Assembly (NCBI GenBank): GCA_017532085.1
Contig: JAFXJT010000004.1
Location: forward strand, 1 to 64,000
Length of the DNA stretch: 64,000 nucleotides
Direction of reading: 5' to 3'
Source: Oscillospiraceae bacterium
GTDB taxonomy: Bacteria > Bacillota > Clostridia > Oscillospirales > Ruminococcaceae
Shown one piece after another: positions 16,431 to 25,086 of this stretch. Below the pieces are notes generated by a model, which ran no database searches, had not been told where the DNA came from, and worked only from the letters and a program-made list of their open reading frames with translations. Position numbers and translations under genes: made by a program. Every line of letters begins with the position of its first letter. The first letter of the stretch is position 1.

Positions 16431-19055
16431 TTATTGAAGCATGGCGGAAAGATCAGAGAGCAGCTCTCGACATTCTGCATCGGTCAGCTCTGCGATATTG
16501 GTTTTACGCAGCTGAGAAATCACTTGTGCATCGGAATCGGCAGCAAAGCTCATTTGCATGGTTTCCTGCTGTTGTGCTGCACGATGCGCCTCTTTTTCCG
16601 CACGGCTTTGTGCTTCCAGCTCTGTGAGCAGCGTTTTGGCTCTTGTGGTCACACGGTTGGGCAAGCCTGCAAGCTTTGCCACTTCGATGCCATAGCTGTC
16701 ATCGGCAGCGCCATCCACGATCTTGCGCAGAAAACGAATGGTATCTCCGTGCTTTTTCACGGCAACACTCAGATTCCGCACACCATCGCATTGACCTTCC
16801 AGCATGGTCAGTTCATGATAATGCGTCGCAAACAGGGTCTTGCAGCCGATATTTTTACCGGCGATGTATTCTGCAACCGCTCTTGCAATGCTGATGCCGT
16901 CAAAGGTAGAGGTGCCTCTGCCTACTTCATCCAGAATCACAAGGCTATCGGCAGTAGCGTGCTTCAGAATATTGGAGACCTCGTGCATTTCGACCATAAA
17001 GGTACTTTCGCCGGCAGTCAGATCATCGGATGCACCCACACGAGTGAAGATCTGATCCACCACAGAGATCCTTGCATATTTTGCAGGCACAAAGCTGCCC
17101 ATCTGTGCCATCAGTACGATCAATGCCGTTTGCCGCATATAGGTTGATTTTCCGCTCATGTTCGGACCGGTAATGATGGCAAGGCGATTGGTTTTCTGAT
17201 CCAGCAGCACATCATTTGGGACAAATGGTGTATCCGAGAGCATTTGCTCTACGACCGGATGGCGTCCATCGCGGATTTCGATTCTGCCGTCCACCGCAAT
17301 TTCGGGCTTGCAGTATTCGTTTTCCACAGCGACTGCTGCCAGCGAGCAGAGGACATCCACTTGCGCAACGGCGGCTGCGGTTTTTTGCACCGGAGCCAAT
17401 CGCTGTGCAATGAAATCCCGCAGCTCATTGAAAATCATGTTTTCCAAAGCCAGAGCCTTTTCCTTTGCACCGATAATGGTGTTTTCTGCCTGCTTGAGTT
17501 CCTGTGTAATATAGCGCTCACAGTTTGCAAGCGTCTGTTTGCGGGTCCAATCATCGGGAACCAGATCAAAATAGGATCGGCTGACTTCCAGATAATAGCC
17601 GAACACACGATGATAACCGGTTTTCAGATTCTTGATGCCGGTGCGTTCCCGTTCCTTTTGTTCGATGGCTTCGATCAGTTCTCCGCCGTGATTCATGGCA
17701 TGACGCAGAGCATCCAGCTCCTCGTGGAAGCCATCCCGGATCACGCCGCCATCCTTGAGCAGAGCAGGCGGATCTTCGACCAGAGCACGCTCCACCAGAT
17801 CGGCAATATCATTCAGCGGAGAAATTTCCTTTTCCAACCGACAGAGCAGCTTGCTCTGCGGCAATGCAAGAAGCTGTTCCTTGATCAGCGGAAGCTGCAA
17901 AGCAGTTTGAGAGAGTGCCTTGATATCTCTGGGCGTTGCTTTCTGGAACATCACACGGGACATCAGACGTTCCAGATCAAAGACCTGTTCCATCAGAGAT
18001 TGCAGTTCCATCAACACCACACTGCTGCGGATCAGCTGCTCAACGGCACCGAGCCGCTCCATGATTCTTGTGGGTGCTGTCAACGGCTGTTCGATCCATG
18101 TACGGAGCATTCTTCTGCCCATTGCAGTGTCCGTGCGATCCAGTACTCCCAGCAGAGAGCCCTTCTTTTCGTGAGAACGCAAGGTTTCGGTCAGTTCCAG
18201 ATTTCTTCTGGCAGCGGCATCCAGACCCATTACGCTGTCGGCTCCATGCAGATTGATCGCAGTGAATCGACCCACCAATGCACATTGCGTTTCTGCGATA
18301 TATTGAAACAGACCGCAGGCGCAGGCACTATCGGGTCCATCCTCCGAAAGTCCCAGAGCAGCAAAAGAATCCGCAGAGCATTGCTTGAGCACTGTTGTCT
18401 GATGGATTTGCTGAGAGAAGCAATTGTCATCCCGCATTGTGACCATACAGCCGGTTCGGGTACGCAGATAATCGGTCACAGGCTTCAGATCCAGAAAAGA
18501 TTTTGTAATAAGAATTTCAGATGGGTGATAGCGATCCAGCAGACTGATGATCTGATCACAACGATTATCCCCTTCGGCAAGATGCAGATTCACTGCACCG
18601 GTGGAGATATCCGCAGCACAAACAGCACTGCATTCGCCTTGACTCCATACAGCACAGAGATAGTTGCAGTTGGATTCATCCAGCATGGTGGATTCAATGA
18701 TGGTGCCGGGAGTGACAACACGGATGATACCGCGCTCTACCAGGCCCTTGGCAAGCGCAGGATCCTGCATCTGCTCACAGATCGCTACCCGATAGCCGAG
18801 ACCTACCAGCCGCTTGAGATATTGCTCTGCGCTGTGATAGGGTACACCGCACATGGGCGCACGGGTGGGCAGACCACAATCTCGTCCTGTCAGCGTCAGC
18901 TCCAGTAATCTGGAAACCAGTATCGCATCATCGAAGAACATTTCGTAAAAATCGCCCAGACGGAAAAATACAATGGCATCTCCCGAAGCTTCTTTAATGG
19001 AGAGATACTGCTGCATCATAGGGGAAAGGCGGTCTTTATCAATCTTTTCGGGCAT
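16431..19055 (-). CDS. mutS: DNA mismatch recognition protein MutS
   Basis: 874 residues, normal for MutS1. The mismatch-contact motif FFRLGDFYEMFFDDA is at residues ~25-40. The connector, lever and clamp domains follow. The ATPase has Walker A GPNMSGKSTYMRQ, Walker B LVILDEVGRGTSTFDG and the HYHEL block ATHYHELTMLE. It binds mispairs and small loops and recruits MutL. The beta-clamp/C-terminal part ends with a short helical tail. Start ATG at 19055 with GGAGTGAT upstream. Confidence 0.97.
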   Translation of the reverse strand: MPEKIDKDRLSPMMQQYLSIKEASGDAIVFFRLGDFYEMFFDDAILVSRLLELTLTGRDCGLPTRAPMCGVPYHSAEQYLKRLVGLGYRVAICEQMQDPALAKGLVERGIIRVVTPGTIIESTMLDESNCNYLCAVWSQGECSAVCAADISTGAVNLHLAEGDNRCDQIISLLDRYHPSEILITKSFLDLKPVTDYLRTRTGCMVTMRDDNCFSQQIHQTTVLKQCSADSFAALGLSEDGPDSACACGLFQYIAETQCALVGRFTAINLHGADSVMGLDAAARRNLELTETLRSHEKKGSLLGVLDRTDTAMGRRMLRTWIEQPLTAPTRIMERLGAVEQLIRSSVVLMELQSLMEQVFDLERLMSRVMFQKATPRDIKALSQTALQLPLIKEQLLALPQSKLLCRLEKEISPLNDIADLVERALVEDPPALLKDGGVIRDGFHEELDALRHAMNHGGELIEAIEQKERERTGIKNLKTGYHRVFGYYLEVSRSYFDLVPDDWTRKQTLANCERYITQELKQAENTIIGAKEKALALENMIFNELRDFIAQRLAPVQKTAAAVAQVDVLCSLAAVAVENEYCKPEIAVDGRIEIRDGRHPVVEQMLSDTPFVPNDVLLDQKTNRLAIITGPNMSGKSTYMRQTALIVLMAQMGSFVPAKYARISVVDQIFTRVGASDDLTAGESTFMVEMHEVSNILKHATADSLVILDEVGRGTSTFDGISIARAVAEYIAGKNIGCKTLFATHYHELTMLEGQCDGVRNLSVAVKKHGDTIRFLRKIVDGAADDSYGIEVAKLAGLPNRVTTRAKTLLTELEAQSRAEKEAHRAAQQQETMQMSFAADSDAQVISQLRKTNIAELTDAECRELLSDLSAMLQ

Positions 19056-19091
19056 ATGCTATCACTCCGATCCTTTTTCATTGGAATAGCA

Positions 19092-19111
19092 GGAGGGAGA
19101 TGACTCCCTCC
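19092..19111 (-). repeat. GC-rich hairpin between ylbF-like gene and mutS
   Basis: GGAGGGAG (19092-19099) pairs with CTCCCTCC (19104-19111) over a 4-base loop. No T-run follows on the minus strand, so it may attenuate or protect rather than end the transcript. It lies 38 bases before mutS on that strand. Confidence 0.5.
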
Positions 19112-19130
19112 CATTTTGATTCGATTTGTC

Positions 19131-19550
19131 TCAGTGACAGCCGCCGCAGGCACTGCAATTGCCGCCGCAGCTTGCCTGAGCGGAAGGATCGTAGGAATCG
19201 GGATCCTGTCCGGCAGCGCTCATTGCGATGATACGGTTGATGCCATCCAGCATCTGCTCAAATTCGGCGCGGGCAGCTTGATAATGCTTCATATTCTCGT
19301 TCTGCATGATTTCGCCGTAAAGAGTCTGCATCTGTGCATTCAGCGCATCAATGCGCTGCTGATCGGGATCGGATTTATCCTCTTCATTGCCCAGATCCAG
19401 ACGCAGCAGATTGAATTTGCCGATCTGATCCTGCAGAGACTGATCTTCATCGTTGGCGGCGGCAGCTTTGCGGAATGCCAGATAACGCTCATCCTGCTGG
19501 AGTGCCTTGCCCAATTCTTTTGCCATTGCGGTCAGTTGTGCTGTGCTCAT
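19131..19550 (-). CDS. YlbF/YmcA-family protein with C-terminal cysteine cluster
   Basis: 139 residues from the ATG at 19550, which has AAAGGA upstream and lies downstream of the promoter at 19676-19704; the longer frame to 19685 would begin before the transcript. Helical YlbF-family body (TAMAKELGKALQQDERYLAF, then a paired coiled coil), ending in CGGNCSACGGCH: cysteines 128, 132, 135 and 138 in the pattern CxxxCxxCxxC. In Bacillus the YlbF, YmcA and YaaT (RicF, RicA, RicT) complex carries iron-sulfur clusters and promotes mRNA maturation. In Bacillus ymcA lies near mutS, so by position this may be the YmcA counterpart. A RicT gene is at 63161. Confidence 0.8.
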   Translation of the reverse strand: MSTAQLTAMAKELGKALQQDERYLAFRKAAAANDEDQSLQDQIGKFNLLRLDLGNEEDKSDPDQQRIDALNAQMQTLYGEIMQNENMKHYQAARAEFEQMLDGINRIIAMSAAGQDPDSYDPSAQASCGGNCSACGGCH

Positions 19551-19675
19551 AATATCAAGAATCCTTTCTGTATGGGAATCTCCGAAAAGACGGAGAAACC
19601 GGGTTGGTTTTGTTTGGTTCTTATGCAGTAGCATCTCCCATAAGCAGCGTATGTACGCATAAAAATCCACTCTAA

Positions 19676-19704
19676 AATATACCATATTTTACGCAGCTTG
19701 TCAA
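19676..19704 (-). promoter_or_regulatory. sigma-A promoter of the ylbF-like/mutS operon
   Basis: On the minus strand TTGACA (19704-19699), 17-base spacer, TATATT (19681-19676). Leader of about 120 bases to the ylbF-like start. Confidence 0.7.
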
Positions 19705-19793
19705 GCAGCGAGCATAGGGATACCATGCTTTGGAAATTGCTTTGTTTCCAAAGTTGTGCGGGATTTTGCTGTATTTTTTGTTGATATCGTTTC

Positions 19794-19822
19794 TTGCAAT
19801 TGATGGCGCTTTGTGCTATAAT
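19794..19822 (+). promoter_or_regulatory. sigma-A promoter of the ATPase/2-oxoacid oxidoreductase operon
   Basis: TTGCAA (19794-19799), 17-base spacer, TATAAT (19817-19822); divergent to the ylbF promoter about 90 bases away. Confidence 0.65.
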
Positions 19823-19864
19823 ATAGGGTAAATCGGAAAATATGAGAGAAGGGAGCCGATCCTT

Positions 19865-20548
19865 TTGATAGATACGCTGAAAAAGATCGTTGTCGTGACC
19901 GGACATTACGGCTCCGGAAAAACCAATTTCACTGCTGCATTGGCAATGCGTTTGGCAGAGGCAGGAAAAAAGGTCACGGTAGTGGATTTCGATTTGGTCA
20001 ATCCTTATTTTCGCACAGCAGATTTCGCAGATGCGTTTGCTCAAAAAGGCATTACGCTGTGCGCACCCGAATTTGCCAATACCAATGTGGATATTCCCAG
20101 CATCCGCTTTGATTTGGGCGGACTTGCGGCACAGGATGGCATGCTGCTCATTGATGTGGGCGGTGATGATGACGGTGCTGTGGCGCTGGGCAGATATGCC
20201 CATATACTGAACGGCTATGCCGAAACCGGAGAGCTGGATATGCTTGCAGTCTTGTCCTTCCGACGGTATCTTACTCGTACTGCCGAGGAAGCGATGCACT
20301 ATTTGCAAGGCATTGAGCGTGCCAGCCGCATGAAGCTGACCGGTCTTGTGAACAACACCAATCTGGGACCTGAAACGACTACGCAAATGATCGAGGAAAG
20401 CATGCCGCAGGCACTGAAGCTTTCTGAGCTTTGTGATCTGCCGCTGCTGTGCACCACAGCCCCCGATCATCTGTCCAAACCCGATACAGGAACCTGTCCG
20501 CTGATGCAGATTCCTGTTTTGGTACAGCTGCCATGGGTACAGGTCTGA
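19865..20548 (+). CDS. MinD/CobQ-like P-loop ATPase next to 2-oxoacid oxidoreductase genes
   Basis: 227 residues, TTG start behind GAAGGGAG. Walker A GHYGSGKTNFTAALA at residues ~13-27, followed by VVDFDLVNPYFR, the switch-like block of MinD/ParA-type (SIMIBI) ATPases, and LLIDVGGDDDGA as Walker B. The deviant second lysine of true MinD is absent. It is transcribed first in the operon of a ferredoxin, alpha, beta and gamma subunits, suggesting a role in assembly or metal-cluster loading of that enzyme, or simple co-regulation. No biochemical function is known to me for this subgroup. Confidence 0.7.
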   Translation: MIDTLKKIVVVTGHYGSGKTNFTAALAMRLAEAGKKVTVVDFDLVNPYFRTADFADAFAQKGITLCAPEFANTNVDIPSIRFDLGGLAAQDGMLLIDVGGDDDGAVALGRYAHILNGYAETGELDMLAVLSFRRYLTRTAEEAMHYLQGIERASRMKLTGLVNNTNLGPETTTQMIEESMPQALKLSELCDLPLLCTTAPDHLSKPDTGTCPLMQIPVLVQLPWVQV

Positions 20549-20701
20549 TCCGGAAGAGGTCTGTTTCCATTGACTGTAATACGCTTTGTAGGAGCGCAGG
20601 ATTTCTGCCTCTTTGCATAGAATATTTGAACCCGTGAATCTTGTGCGGTATTGCAGTATGTTTGATGCTGCATTGTCTGCACGGAAAGGATGGTATCCGC
20701 T

Positions 20702-20908
20702 ATGGCTAAAATGACTGTCATTTTCGATCGCTGCAAGGGCTGTGAGCTATGTACGACCGCCTGCCCCAAGCATATTGTTGCCATTCAGCACGAAAAGCGC
20801 AACAAGGAAGGTGTGTTTACCGCAGTTTGTACCGATGATGATGCTTGTATCGGATGCGCTATGTGCGCTATGATGTGTCCCGATTGTGCTATCGTAATTG
20901 AAAAATAA
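20702..20908 (+). CDS. 2-oxoacid:ferredoxin oxidoreductase, ferredoxin (delta) subunit
   Basis: 68 residues from the ATG at 20702, 11 bases behind AAAGGA; an in-frame ATG at 20690 overlaps that site. Two 4Fe-4S motifs: CKGCELCTTACPK and CIGCAMCAMMCPD. It carries electrons between the catalytic subunits and ferredoxin. First of four contiguous subunit genes (delta-alpha-beta-gamma), 20 bases before the alpha subunit. Confidence 0.9.
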   Translation: MAKMTVIFDRCKGCELCTTACPKHIVAIQHEKRNKEGVFTAVCTDDDACIGCAMCAMMCPDCAIVIEK

Positions 20909-20928
20909 GCCAGAAAGGAAGATTTTCA

Positions 20929-21990
20929 TTGGAAAAAGTTTTGATGAAGGGCAATGAAGCCTTGGCTGAAGCTGCAATCCGTGCAGGCTGCAAGTGCTTC
21001 TTTGGCTATCCGATCACACCCCAGACGGAGCTTTCGGAGTATCTCTCCAAGCAGATGCCCAAGCGCGGCGGTGTATTTCTCCAGGCAGAATCCGAAGTTG
21101 CTGCAATCAACATGGTGCTGGGCGCAGCCGCAACCGGCACACGTGTTATGACCTCCTCCTCTTCTCCTGGTGTTTCGCTGAAGTCTGAGGGTATTTCTTA
21201 CATCGCAGGTTCTGATGTGCCTGCTGTGATTATCAACGTACAGCGCGGCGGCCCCGGTCTGGGCGGTATTCAGCCTTCACAGGCAGACTACTGGCAGGCA
21301 ACCAAGGGCCTTGGCCATGGTGATTTTCATCTGATCGTTCTGGCACCTTCCTCTGTGCAGGAGGTGGTAGATCTTGTCAGCCGCGCCTTTGATCTGGGCG
21401 ATCAATATCGTGTACCGGTGATGCTGCTTTCCGATGGTCTGCTGGGTCAGATGATGGAGCCTGTTTCCTTCCCGGAGATTACCGCAAAGGAAGTTGATAA
21501 GTCTGATTGGGCTGCAAACGGCACCAAGATGGCCAGAAAGCATCATATTGTCAACTCTCTGTATATTGAAGCGAATGATCTGGAAGATATCGTAAAAGAG
21601 CGTTATGCTCGTTATGCGGTGATCGAGGCTGAGGAATCGGATGCCGAAGCATATCAGACCGAGGATGCCGATATTGTCGTAGTTGCTTATGGTGCAACTT
21701 CCCGTGTGGTAAAATCCGCTGTCAACAAGGCAAGAGCCGAGGGAATCAAGGTAGGTATGCTGCGTCCGATCACGCTGTGGCCGTTCCCGAAGAAGCAGCT
21801 TTGCGCCGCTTGCGAGAATGCAAAGGCTGTTTTGACCGTGGAAATGAGCATGGGCCAGATGGTGGACGATGTGAAGCTGGCATTGGAATGCAAGAAGCCT
21901 GTTTCCTTCTTCGGCAGAACCGGCGGTGTGATTCCTACACCTGCTGAGGTTTATGCTGAGATCGTAAAACTGAACGGAGGTGCGAAGTAA
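20929..21990 (+). CDS. 2-oxoacid:ferredoxin oxidoreductase, alpha subunit (VorB/KorA type)
   Basis: 353 residues, TTG start behind AGAAAGGAAG. Pyrimidine-binding half of a thiamine-diphosphate oxidoreductase: FFGYPITPQTELSEYL, FLQAESEVAAINMVLGAAA, TSSSSPGVSLKSEG and NVQRGGPGLGG are the family signatures. With the other subunits it interconverts a 2-oxoacid with its acyl-CoA and CO2 using ferredoxin. The sequence resembles enzymes annotated as 3-methyl-2-oxobutanoate (VorB) or 2-oxoglutarate (KorA) oxidoreductases; the substrate cannot be decided here. Confidence 0.9.
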   Translation: MEKVLMKGNEALAEAAIRAGCKCFFGYPITPQTELSEYLSKQMPKRGGVFLQAESEVAAINMVLGAAATGTRVMTSSSSPGVSLKSEGISYIAGSDVPAVIINVQRGGPGLGGIQPSQADYWQATKGLGHGDFHLIVLAPSSVQEVVDLVSRAFDLGDQYRVPVMLLSDGLLGQMMEPVSFPEITAKEVDKSDWAANGTKMARKHHIVNSLYIEANDLEDIVKERYARYAVIEAEESDAEAYQTEDADIVVVAYGATSRVVKSAVNKARAEGIKVGMLRPITLWPFPKKQLCAACENAKAVLTVEMSMGQMVDDVKLALECKKPVSFFGRTGGVIPTPAEVYAEIVKLNGGAK

Positions 21991-22748
21991 TGGCTGTTGT
22001 ATTTGAAAGACCGCATGCTCTGTGCGATGTGCGTCTGCATTATTGTGCAGGCTGTACTCATGGTATTATTCATCGTCTCGTTTGTGAGGTCATTGATGAG
22101 ATGGGAATTGAGGGCGAGACCGTTGGCGTATGTCCTGTGGGCTGCTCTGTATTTGCATACAACTACTTTAACTGCGATATGATTGAGGCACCTCACGGCC
22201 GTGCACCGGCTGTTGCAACCGGTGTCAAGCGTGCAAGACCGGATCTGAATGTCTTTACTTATCAGGGCGATGGCGACCTGGCTGCCATCGGTACCGCTGA
22301 GACCGTGCATGCTGCAACCCGCGGTGAAAATATTGTTGTGATTTTTGTGAACAATACCACTTATGGTATGACCGGCGGTCAGATGGCTCCTACCACACTG
22401 CCCGGTCAGGTCACTACCACTACGCCTTACGGCAGAGATCCCAAGGCAAACGGTTATCCTATTCGTGTCTGCGAGATGCTTTCCACGCTCACCGGTACTG
22501 CTTATGCGGTTCGTACTGCTGTGGATACGGTTCCTCATATCCGTGAGACCAAAAAGGCAATCCGCAAGGCATTTGAGAATCAGAAGGCAGGCAAGGGCTT
22601 TTCCATTGTCGAGGTGCTGTCTACTTGTCCCTCCAACTGGGGCATGACACCGAAGGAGAGCATCAAGCGCTTGCAGGAGGAATGTATGCCTTACTATCCG
22701 CTGGGCGTATATAAGGATATTGATGCAGAAGGAGGCGAAACAAAATGA
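21990..22748 (+). CDS. 2-oxoacid:ferredoxin oxidoreductase, beta subunit (thiamine-diphosphate binding)
   Basis: 252 residues. Its ATG shares one base with the alpha-subunit stop (TAATG). The cofactor motif is GDGDLAAIGTAE followed by VIFVNNTTYGMTGGQ, the GDG...NN pattern that binds thiamine diphosphate with Mg2+. Cysteines in YCAGCTHG and CPVGC are those that hold a 4Fe-4S cluster in this family. TTLPGQVTTTTPYGRDP is typical of the Vor/Kor branch. Translationally coupled to its neighbours. Confidence 0.9.
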   Translation: MAVVFERPHALCDVRLHYCAGCTHGIIHRLVCEVIDEMGIEGETVGVCPVGCSVFAYNYFNCDMIEAPHGRAPAVATGVKRARPDLNVFTYQGDGDLAAIGTAETVHAATRGENIVVIFVNNTTYGMTGGQMAPTTLPGQVTTTTPYGRDPKANGYPIRVCEMLSTLTGTAYAVRTAVDTVPHIRETKKAIRKAFENQKAGKGFSIVEVLSTCPSNWGMTPKESIKRLQEECMPYYPLGVYKDIDAEGGETK

Positions 22749-23281
22749 CCTATGAGATTCTTTTGGCAGGCTTTGGCGGACAGGGCGTTTTGTTTGCCGG
22801 TAAGCTGCTTGCATATTGCGCATTGTTTGAGGGAAAGGAGATTTCCTGGCTGCCCAGCTATGGTCCTGAAATGCGTGGTGGTAAGTGCAATTGTTCTGTT
22901 TGCATTTCCGATGAACCCATTGGATCTCCCAAGGTGCTGGAGCCGGATTTGCTGATTGCACTGAACGGTCCTTCCTTTGAGGCTTTTGTGCCCACTGTCA
23001 AAGCAGGAGGCAAAGTATTTGCCGACAGCTCTTTGATTGATGCTGCCTGCGATCGTACCGATATCGATTGCTATATGGTACCCGCAACGCAGATCGCTGA
23101 TGACAACAATCTGGCGAAAGGATCAAACATTGTGCTGCTGGGCAAGCTGCTGGCAGAAACCGGACTGTTTTCTACGGATACGGTTCGCAAGGCTCTGGAA
23201 AAGAACACCCCTGCTTCCCGTGCACATACCATTGACAACAATATGAAGGCGATTGCTCTTGGTATGGAGTATCAAGGCTAA
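22745..23281 (+). CDS. 2-oxoacid:ferredoxin oxidoreductase, gamma subunit
   Basis: 178 residues. Its ATG overlaps the end of the beta gene (ATGA). Family signatures: LLAGFGGQGVLFAGKLLA, SYGPEMRGGKCNCSV and ALNGPSFEAF. The gamma domain completes the four-subunit enzyme and probably contacts the CoA-binding region. The operon ends at the strong terminator 22 bases downstream. Confidence 0.9.
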   Translation: MTYEILLAGFGGQGVLFAGKLLAYCALFEGKEISWLPSYGPEMRGGKCNCSVCISDEPIGSPKVLEPDLLIALNGPSFEAFVPTVKAGGKVFADSSLIDAACDRTDIDCYMVPATQIADDNNLAKGSNIVLLGKLLAETGLFSTDTVRKALEKNTPASRAHTIDNNMKAIALGMEYQG

Positions 23282-23302
23282 GCCGTAATCTGCAAGAGAT
23301 CA

Positions 23303-23342
23303 AAAACACCCGAATGAACAACATTGTTCATTCGGGTGTTTT
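23303..23342. terminator. bidirectional terminator
   Basis: AAAACACCCGAATGAACA (23303-23320) pairs perfectly with TGTTCATTCGGGTGTTTT (23325-23342) over a 4-base loop. It ends the oxidoreductase operon and the oppositely directed psd. Confidence 0.92.
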
Positions 23343-23397
23343 GTTGTATAGAGATGGTTTGTGCATATTGTGCAGCAGAAAGAGAACGCCGAGCGTT

Positions 23398-24300
23398 TTA
23401 TTCGGTTGTACCAATACGTTCACCGAAGTGCACGATGGTTTCATAGCCATGGATGCTGTTGCGGCGCAGATCCGCATCGATTTTCACACGCCACGGTTCG
23501 GTGATCACCACAACAGTGGATCCACCAAATGCAAAATATCCTTTTTCCGCACCACGCTTTACTTGCTGCATTTGTCGGTGCGGATGATTGACAATCCGTC
23601 CGATGAGCATGGCACCGACTTCAATCTGCAGCAATCTGCCGAAATGTTCGGTATGCAGCATGGTAACGGTTCTTGCATTATGGTGATAGACCTTTACATG
23701 ATAATCTGCTGCAATGGGATTGACAGTATGCAGCTTGCCCGGAATTTCTTTTGTTTTTCCCACAGCACAGTCATCAGGGAAACAATAGCGGTGATAATCA
23801 TCGGGTGTCAGACGGAAGATCAGACAGTCGCCGCCAATGAATTGTTCTGCAAGGCGTTCGCAGCCGATCATATCCGCAAGACGGTATTCCGCATTCTTGA
23901 TCACAAAACGGGTATCCTCTTCAATGGGCAGAACGGTGAGCTTTGCATCGCATGGGCTGATCAGAATATCCGGATCGGGATTGACAGGACGATATTGCGG
24001 AAGAATCATGCGTGTAAAGAATTCGTTATAACTGCGGTAAACGACTTTTTCATATTCCCACAACGGAATCTGCATTTTTTTCACGGAAAAGGGAATGGCA
24101 ATCGTGGAAAGCGGATGATCCATGGCTGCGCCTGTCAGACGAGAAACCACAGGGCAGGTAAGTCCCTTCAGCGCCAGTCTGCCGGGTGCTGAGCCATACA
24201 GAAAGCGCAGGAGTTTCGCCTGTGTGCCGTCTTTGTGTTCCAAAGGTGTTCCGGCACGATCGCAAATTAAGATTTCTGTTTTTTTGGATTTTTTCGCCAT
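23398..24300 (-). CDS. psd: phosphatidylserine decarboxylase proenzyme
   Basis: 300 residues. The self-cleavage motif is FGGSTVV near residue 255; cleavage before the serine creates the pyruvoyl group. Other conserved blocks are SPCDAKL, FRLTPDDYHRYCFP, HTVNPIA and HTEHFG. Converts phosphatidylserine to phosphatidylethanolamine at the membrane. It is coupled (18-base gap) to pssA, giving the complete two-step route from CDP-diacylglycerol. AAAAGGAAG precedes the ATG. Confidence 0.94.
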   Translation of the reverse strand: MAKKSKKTEILICDRAGTPLEHKDGTQAKLLRFLYGSAPGRLALKGLTCPVVSRLTGAAMDHPLSTIAIPFSVKKMQIPLWEYEKVVYRSYNEFFTRMILPQYRPVNPDPDILISPCDAKLTVLPIEEDTRFVIKNAEYRLADMIGCERLAEQFIGGDCLIFRLTPDDYHRYCFPDDCAVGKTKEIPGKLHTVNPIAADYHVKVYHHNARTVTMLHTEHFGRLLQIEVGAMLIGRIVNHPHRQMQQVKRGAEKGYFAFGGSTVVVITEPWRVKIDADLRRNSIHGYETIVHFGERIGTTE

Positions 24301-24318
24301 GATACAGCACTTCCTTTT

Positions 24319-24945
24319 TTACCGTGCGTAATGCTTATAGAGCAGCAGCGCAAGCTCAAGAGCGCCGATCAGAATAAACAGCAGCATAATACGCATACCG
24401 GGTTTTTTGAGAGTGAACCGCGTTACAAAAGCAACCGCAATGACTGCATAGGCGATGGTGGCAGTCATAGGGAAATACTCGCCCAGATCATGACGGAACG
24501 CAAACAGCAACGGAATTGTCAGGGCAGAGGAGGTAACAGGCAGACCTTCATAGACCTTGCGGCGTTCATCGGTTTTCTTCTGACGGATTTCTTCCGTGAC
24601 ATTGAAATATGCCAGACGAATCAATGCGGCCAGACTGTAACAGGTATAGACTGCGATCTGTAACGGTGTATGCATTCCCACACTGAAAGCGATCACAGGC
24701 GGCAGAATGCCGAAGCAAATCATATCCGAAAGAGAATCAATCTGGATACCGAATCGTTTTTCCGATTCGGTGCGGTCGGTTTTGCGTTTTGCAATTTTGC
24801 CATCGAACATATCGCAGAAACCGGCAAGCAGGAGCATTAAAATAGCTGCATTGGTTTTTCCGTCTGCGGCAAGATAAATACCTACAGAACCGCATGCAAA
24901 TCCGATGTACGTTAAGATAACGGTATAATTGTAGAATCCAATCAT
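24319..24945 (-). CDS. pssA: CDP-diacylglycerol--serine O-phosphatidyltransferase
   Basis: 208 residues from the ATG at 24945, eight bases behind GAGGGAA; the in-frame ATG at 24960 would place that site inside the coding region. CDP-alcohol phosphotransferase motif CDMFDGKIAKRK...FGIQIDSLSD fits DG..A....G...D...D. Six or so membrane helices. The next gene, psd, uses its product. Confidence 0.9.
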   Translation of the reverse strand: MIGFYNYTVILTYIGFACGSVGIYLAADGKTNAAILMLLLAGFCDMFDGKIAKRKTDRTESEKRFGIQIDSLSDMICFGILPPVIAFSVGMHTPLQIAVYTCYSLAALIRLAYFNVTEEIRQKKTDERRKVYEGLPVTSSALTIPLLFAFRHDLGEYFPMTATIAYAVIAVAFVTRFTLKKPGMRIMLLFILIGALELALLLYKHYAR

Positions 24946-24981
24946 CCGATGTTCCCTCATTCCAAGTTTGTATAATACCTT

Positions 24982-25010
24982 ATTATAGCAAATCCGGCAT
25001 GATTTTGCAA
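24982..25010 (-). promoter_or_regulatory. sigma-A promoter of pssA-psd
   Basis: On the minus strand TTGCAA (25010-25005), 17-base spacer ending in TGC (extended -10), TATAAT (24987-24982). Start site falls about 30 bases before pssA. Confidence 0.7.
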
Positions 25011-25045
25011 GCGTTTTTCCGAATTTTCAAGCAAGAATTGAGGAA

Positions 25046-25079
25046 AAAGCAGTCTGCATTCTTTCGGGCAGACTGCTTT
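25046..25079 (-). terminator. terminator behind the AI-2E family permease
   Basis: AAAGCAGTCTGC (25046-25057) pairs with GCAGACTGCTTT (25068-25079); on the minus strand TTTTTCC follows. Confidence 0.85.
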
Positions 25080-25086
25080 CTGTCAT

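Noticed and set aside
17244..18908. 554-codon plus-strand open frame
   Set aside because: Antisense shadow of mutS, whose motifs are complete.
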